Source: CAYJAD01 sp964372165 (GTDB lineage: Bacteria; Desulfobacterota; Desulfovibrionia; Desulfovibrionales; Desulfovibrionaceae). Taken from it: a stretch of DNA of 26,960 nucleotides. The stretch is taken from contig CAYJPT010000011.1 of assembly GCA_964372165.1 (NCBI GenBank), forward strand, positions 1-26,960, read 5' to 3'. A program made the position numbers and the translations under genes. Under the pieces are notes generated by a model. That model worked only from the letters and a program-made list of their open reading frames with translations, was not told the origin of the DNA and ran no database searches. Each line of letters opens with the position of its first letter. The first letter of the stretch is position 1. Shown piece after piece: positions 23,869 to 26,960 of this stretch.

Positions 23869-25260
23869 TTATTTTTTACTGGATTTTGCATTTACAAAGC
23901 GCACCAAAAACATACCGCAAAACCTCTTGCCTTTATATACTTCTACCCTAAAAATACTGCCACTATTGTCCACAGAGAATCGTTTTATAAATGATTTTCT
24001 GTTCAATACAACATTGCTTTCATTGGCAATACCTGTATTTGCGCCAATGGCATTTACCCTATACCCATCAAGAGGCAATACTTTAAAATCATTCCGCACT
24101 GGCACAATACTACCAAAGCTAATATTTTTTTCTTCGCCATCAATGACCACACGCAAAGCATCAAGGCTATTATCCATGTCATGCCAATCTGGGATAATGG
24201 TTGTAAGAGTGCGATTACCATAATGAACATAAAGATTTTTTCCATTGGGAAGCACTGCCATAATGGGCTTTGAAGCAATGGGGGTATAGTTTGTTCTTGG
24301 CAAAGGTAAATAGTTTATGCGTGAGCGGACATCCTCCAAGGGAAGCATTATCTTGCTATTAACAAAGCTTACACTTAATCCAGTGTATAGGGCTTCTTCA
24401 ACTCCTTTAAGAGTTAAAGGAAAATCACGCTCAAGCTCAATGCCTACTAGTTTTGCAAACGATTCAACCATTTGCAAATGATAGTAAACACGCCTAACTA
24501 CAGAAAATTCTTTACTAGCTTCTAAACCAAAAGCCGGTTTGCCATGCTTGACAGCAAACCATGAAAGACTTTTTTCCATTTCACGGTCGCCTTTGGCAGT
24601 ATGCGTATTACGAACCTCTAAATAGTGGTTATCACGTAGTAAATTTTTGTTAACACGACTAACAACAGATTGAGCCATGTCATTTAAATATTGTAAACGG
24701 TCTTGCTTATCCGCAGTTTCAAATGGTGTATTAGACCCTATAAAGTTGGGCATATATTCTTGATCAATAATAATAGATTGTCCCCAACGAGCAGGTCCAT
24801 GTAAAGCATCTTTATATTTAGGCCGATAAAAACCACTTCCATCATGTAAATTGAGAACAATATTTACTTTTGAAGCGCGGATAAGTTTTTGAATACGGCT
24901 TATAGTTGAATATTGAGGATCATTTGACGAAAGTGTGGCAAATTTGCGATTCATATCACCATGCACACCACGTGATCGCTTGATTATACTAGGAAAATTT
25001 AGATTAGGCACTATCCATAATGCGCCTTTAGTAACAGTATAGCGTGTAGCTATAAGTGTTGCAGCAGAAAATCCACCCGGTTCATCGCCCTGTATCCCAC
25101 CTATAACTAACATTACAGGTGCGCTACTCCCAATATGAAAAAGGCTAAAATCAAGCAAATCTTCATGATTATTTTTTGCATCAGCTATTTTAGGATTTCC
25201 ATAACAACATAACAGTATGATACAAATACCCTGCACAATAATTTTTTGTAAAATACGCAT
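23869..25260 (-). CDS. csd4: Periplasmic M99-family carboxypeptidase, Csd4/Pgp1-like
   Basis: Csd4 and Pgp1 trim peptidoglycan tripeptides to dipeptides and set helical or curved cell shape in Helicobacter and Campylobacter. This 463-residue protein has a signal peptide (hydrophobic stretch 7-20, likely cut after ADA at 26-28), then a carboxypeptidase domain and beta-rich C-terminal domains. The zinc site follows the unusual Csd4 pattern: Gln57 and Glu60 in GGIQGDEPGG, and His139 in VLNLHDGSGFY, with glutamine where most carboxypeptidases have histidine. GDMNRKF and FGLEASKEF match the substrate-arginine and catalytic-glutamate regions. The ATG at 25260 has GGAAAGAG upstream. It is a lone gene, divergent from htpX. 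Confidence 0.85.
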   Translation of the reverse strand: MRILQKIIVQGICIILLCCYGNPKIADAKNNHEDLLDFSLFHIGSSAPVMLVIGGIQGDEPGGFSAATLIATRYTVTKGALWIVPNLNFPSIIKRSRGVHGDMNRKFATLSSNDPQYSTISRIQKLIRASKVNIVLNLHDGSGFYRPKYKDALHGPARWGQSIIIDQEYMPNFIGSNTPFETADKQDRLQYLNDMAQSVVSRVNKNLLRDNHYLEVRNTHTAKGDREMEKSLSWFAVKHGKPAFGLEASKEFSVVRRVYYHLQMVESFAKLVGIELERDFPLTLKGVEEALYTGLSVSFVNSKIMLPLEDVRSRINYLPLPRTNYTPIASKPIMAVLPNGKNLYVHYGNRTLTTIIPDWHDMDNSLDALRVVIDGEEKNISFGSIVPVRNDFKVLPLDGYRVNAIGANTGIANESNVVLNRKSFIKRFSVDNSGSIFRVEVYKGKRFCGMFLVRFVNAKSSKK

Positions 25261-25792
25261 TTATTGCATCTCTTTCCAAGTAGCGCAAAAAAAATATACT
25301 TTATATCTGTAATATATTGTATTATGATGCTTTGTTCTTGCTTTCATCATATCGCCTAAGTTTTTATTCAATTTAAATTATAAACACTATTTTGTAGCAA
25401 TATTACACACATACCACGACAGCATAGTAAAACCAACTGCAATTTTGTTTTATATTTGTATCACAAACTTGATTTTAAAACACACAGGGTTATCATACTG
25501 CGTACTTCAAAGGCATTTTCTGTTCTTTAACAAAATAAAATACTCAACTCACGCCCTAAAATGTATACAAATCTATCCAACAAATCAAGGTATATAAAAG
25601 TTTACTAAATGAAAAATACATTTTATTATATGAATATTGGTTAAGATTTTATGCATAAGCAGTGGTCAGCAGCAAAAAAGGTATTATATTAATCAAAGAT
25701 TGCAACATTAATATCTGCATACGCAGTCTATAGCGTATAATGTGTTACTATAGTTGCAAATAAAGTTTAAGATTTGTGCAGGAGAAAATATA
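25261..25792. other. Divergent intergenic region between csd4 and htpX
   Basis: About 530 very AT-rich bases with no supportable gene. It must contain the promoters of both flanking genes, but only the htpX -10 box is clear. No RNA gene or element is recognised. Confidence 0.4.
25719..25741 (+). promoter_or_regulatory. htpX promoter -10 box with overlapping palindrome
   Basis: A perfect TATAAT lies at 25736-25741, 52 bases before the htpX start; no good -35 box is found at 16-18 bases. ATACGC (25719-25724) and GCGTAT (25733-25738) form an inverted repeat with an 8-base gap that overlaps the -10 box, as an operator would. Confidence 0.4.
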
Positions 25793-26656
25793 ATGACAAG
25801 TCAAATAAAAACCGTGTTACTTTTAGGTTTACTTTCTGGCCTTATTATTGTCCTTGGTGGAGCGCTTGGTGGACGAGTTGGCATATTTATAGCCTTCGGT
25901 TTAGCCTTGCTTATGAATGTTGGTTCTTATTGGTATTCTGATAAGATTGTTTTGTCCATGTATAAAGCGCAAGAGCTATCACCTACTGACGCACCAGCCT
26001 TGCATAGTATGGTAGAAGAATTATCCGCAAAAGCTGGCATACCTAAGCCGCGCGTGTGCATTATTCCCGAAGAAGCTCCAAATGCATTTGCAACAGGCCG
26101 CAACCCAGAACATGGTGTTGTTGCTGTCACTGAAGGACTTATGCGTCTTTTAACTCCGGAAGAGTTACGCGGTGTTATAGCACATGAAATTGGCCATATT
26201 GCTAACCGTGACATTCTTATTCAAACTGTGGCCGGCGTACTAGCTTCTGCTATAGTGTCCATAGCCAACATGATGCAATTTGCGGCTATTTTTGGTGTGG
26301 GACGAAGTGATGACGGGGAAGGCAATTCCGGAGGTTTATTAAGTGGGTTATTAATGGCATTTCTAGCTCCCGTTGCAGCAGCCCTTATTCAAATGGCTAT
26401 TTCACGCTCACGTGAATATCTGGCTGATGATACCGGTGCTGCCATAAGTGGGCAACCTCTTGCTTTGGCTGGAGCTTTGCACAAATTGCAAAACTATAAT
26501 CAGCGCATTCCCATGCAAAACGGCAATGCCAGTACCGAGCAAATGTTTATTGTATCACCTCTATTTGGTGGGGGCATGACAAATCTTTTCAGTACACATC
26601 CTCCCATTGAAGAGCGTGTTGCACGGTTACAACATATGGCGGCCAATAAAAACTAA
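25793..26656 (+). CDS. htpX: Membrane zinc protease HtpX
   Basis: HtpX is an inner-membrane M48 metalloprotease that degrades damaged membrane proteins, alongside FtsH. The ATG at 25793 has AGGAG eight bases upstream; an in-frame TTG-initiated extension upstream is unlikely. The 287-residue product has two N-terminal membrane helices (about 5-50), the zinc motif HEIGH (His131, Glu132, His135), two more hydrophobic segments (about 145-165 and 185-205), the third ligand Glu208 in SREYLADD, and the C-terminal LFSTHPPIEERVARL. It is monocistronic, with its own -10 box. Length and motifs are typical. Confidence 0.96.
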   Translation: MTSQIKTVLLLGLLSGLIIVLGGALGGRVGIFIAFGLALLMNVGSYWYSDKIVLSMYKAQELSPTDAPALHSMVEELSAKAGIPKPRVCIIPEEAPNAFATGRNPEHGVVAVTEGLMRLLTPEELRGVIAHEIGHIANRDILIQTVAGVLASAIVSIANMMQFAAIFGVGRSDDGEGNSGGLLSGLLMAFLAPVAAALIQMAISRSREYLADDTGAAISGQPLALAGALHKLQNYNQRIPMQNGNASTEQMFIVSPLFGGGMTNLFSTHPPIEERVARLQHMAANKN

Positions 26657-26905
26657 AGCAATTGTCATTGAAAATTATATTTATTTTAGACAATGAAAGA
26701 TGCCAAGCAAACAAAAGCAAAATATGTTTATATTTTGAACTATTGAATCACGTAAAATAATTTTTCTGCGTGCGCAAAAATACTTTTCCACAAGGAAAAT
26801 TTGCTTGGCATCAAATGCACCAGCTTTTGTTTGCAAGATACAACTTTACATAATTTGGAACAAGTCGCTTGATTTTTTCTATACTATAACAAGCGACAAA
26901 TATAT
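26657..26905. other. Structured intergenic region after htpX
   Basis: ATTGTC (26661-26666) and GACAAT (26689-26694) form a weak hairpin that may end htpX. The 20-base left arm at 26699-26718 (GATGCCAAGCAAACAAAAGC) is complementary to two separate downstream segments: TTTGCTTGGCATC (26800-26812, 13 bp perfect) and GCTTTTGTTTGC (26823-26834, 12 bp perfect), which share its GCAAA. Inside the loop is TTTTCC-acaa-GGAAAA (26784-26799). No gene is seen. It may be a structured RNA or another degenerate element. Confidence 0.5.
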
Positions 26906-26960
26906 GGAAACGCTGATTAAATCAACAAGTCAAAAAACATATTGTGCGTTTCCTTACAAA
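26906..26960 (+). mobile_element. MITE-like interspersed element, copy 3, cut by window end
   Basis: The 55 bases from GGAAACGCTGATTAAATC to TTTCCTTACAAA match the first 55 bases of the copies at 11895 and 23603, in the same orientation. The rest lies outside the window. Confidence 0.85.

Noticed and set aside
23822..24223. 133-codon + strand frame opposite the 3' end of the Csd4-like gene
   Set aside because: Antisense to a well-supported gene and without any domain.
26697..26839. AAGAT at both edges of the htpX downstream structure as a target duplication
   Set aside because: It is flush with the arm only on the right; on the left five extra bases separate it from the matching arm, so chance is more likely.

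Overview
The window is 26,960 bases of AT-rich chromosomal DNA from a Gram-negative, flagellated bacterium. Three things point to the deltaproteobacterial Desulfovibrionaceae, probably a low-GC, host-associated lineage: an EIID-HPr-EI phosphotransferase cluster, a biotin carboxylase next to a fused AccA-AccD carboxyltransferase, and a Csd4-type shape peptidase. This placement is inferred from gene content and protein resemblance. No rRNA or marker phylogeny is available.

Positions 1-3976 hold a compact housekeeping run on the + strand: uvrB (5' end outside the window), rnhB, yraN and rsmI, with 4-base and 71-base overlaps. A structured, gene-free stretch follows (3977-4321). Next comes an operon with its own sigma70-type promoter: a mannose-family EIID, HPr and enzyme I, then smpB and comEC (to 10270). 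No EIIA, EIIB or EIIC lies beside EIID. gmd stands alone (10589-11740) and ends in an AT-rich hairpin.

motA-motB (12121-13619) make the flagellar stator. A PilZ protein follows, and then an operon of biotin carboxylase, a fused AccA-AccD carboxyltransferase, a lipoyl/biotinyl-like protein without the biotin-accepting lysine, and an unrecognised 111-residue protein. ssb and a strong terminator close this block at 19846.

The last 7 kb is looser and looks accessory. It holds a membrane dCache-GGDEF-EAL protein (minus strand), gene debris, a NimA-like flavin protein, a Csd4/Pgp1-like periplasmic peptidase (minus strand) and HtpX. Long gaps filled with hairpins separate them.

The main unexplained signal is a set of small non-coding structured elements. 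One family of about 183 bp is present as two complete copies and one cut by the window end, about 95% identical, all in one orientation, with imperfect inverted ends; one copy is flanked by CTAA duplications. A different element of about 318 bp (19867-20184) has imperfect inverted ends and a TACATTA direct repeat at both edges. A third candidate (about 4009-4192) is flanked by TGATTTAT. They look like non-autonomous, MITE-like mobile elements. No transposase is in the window. I see no CRISPR array, tRNA, rRNA, phage or defence island.
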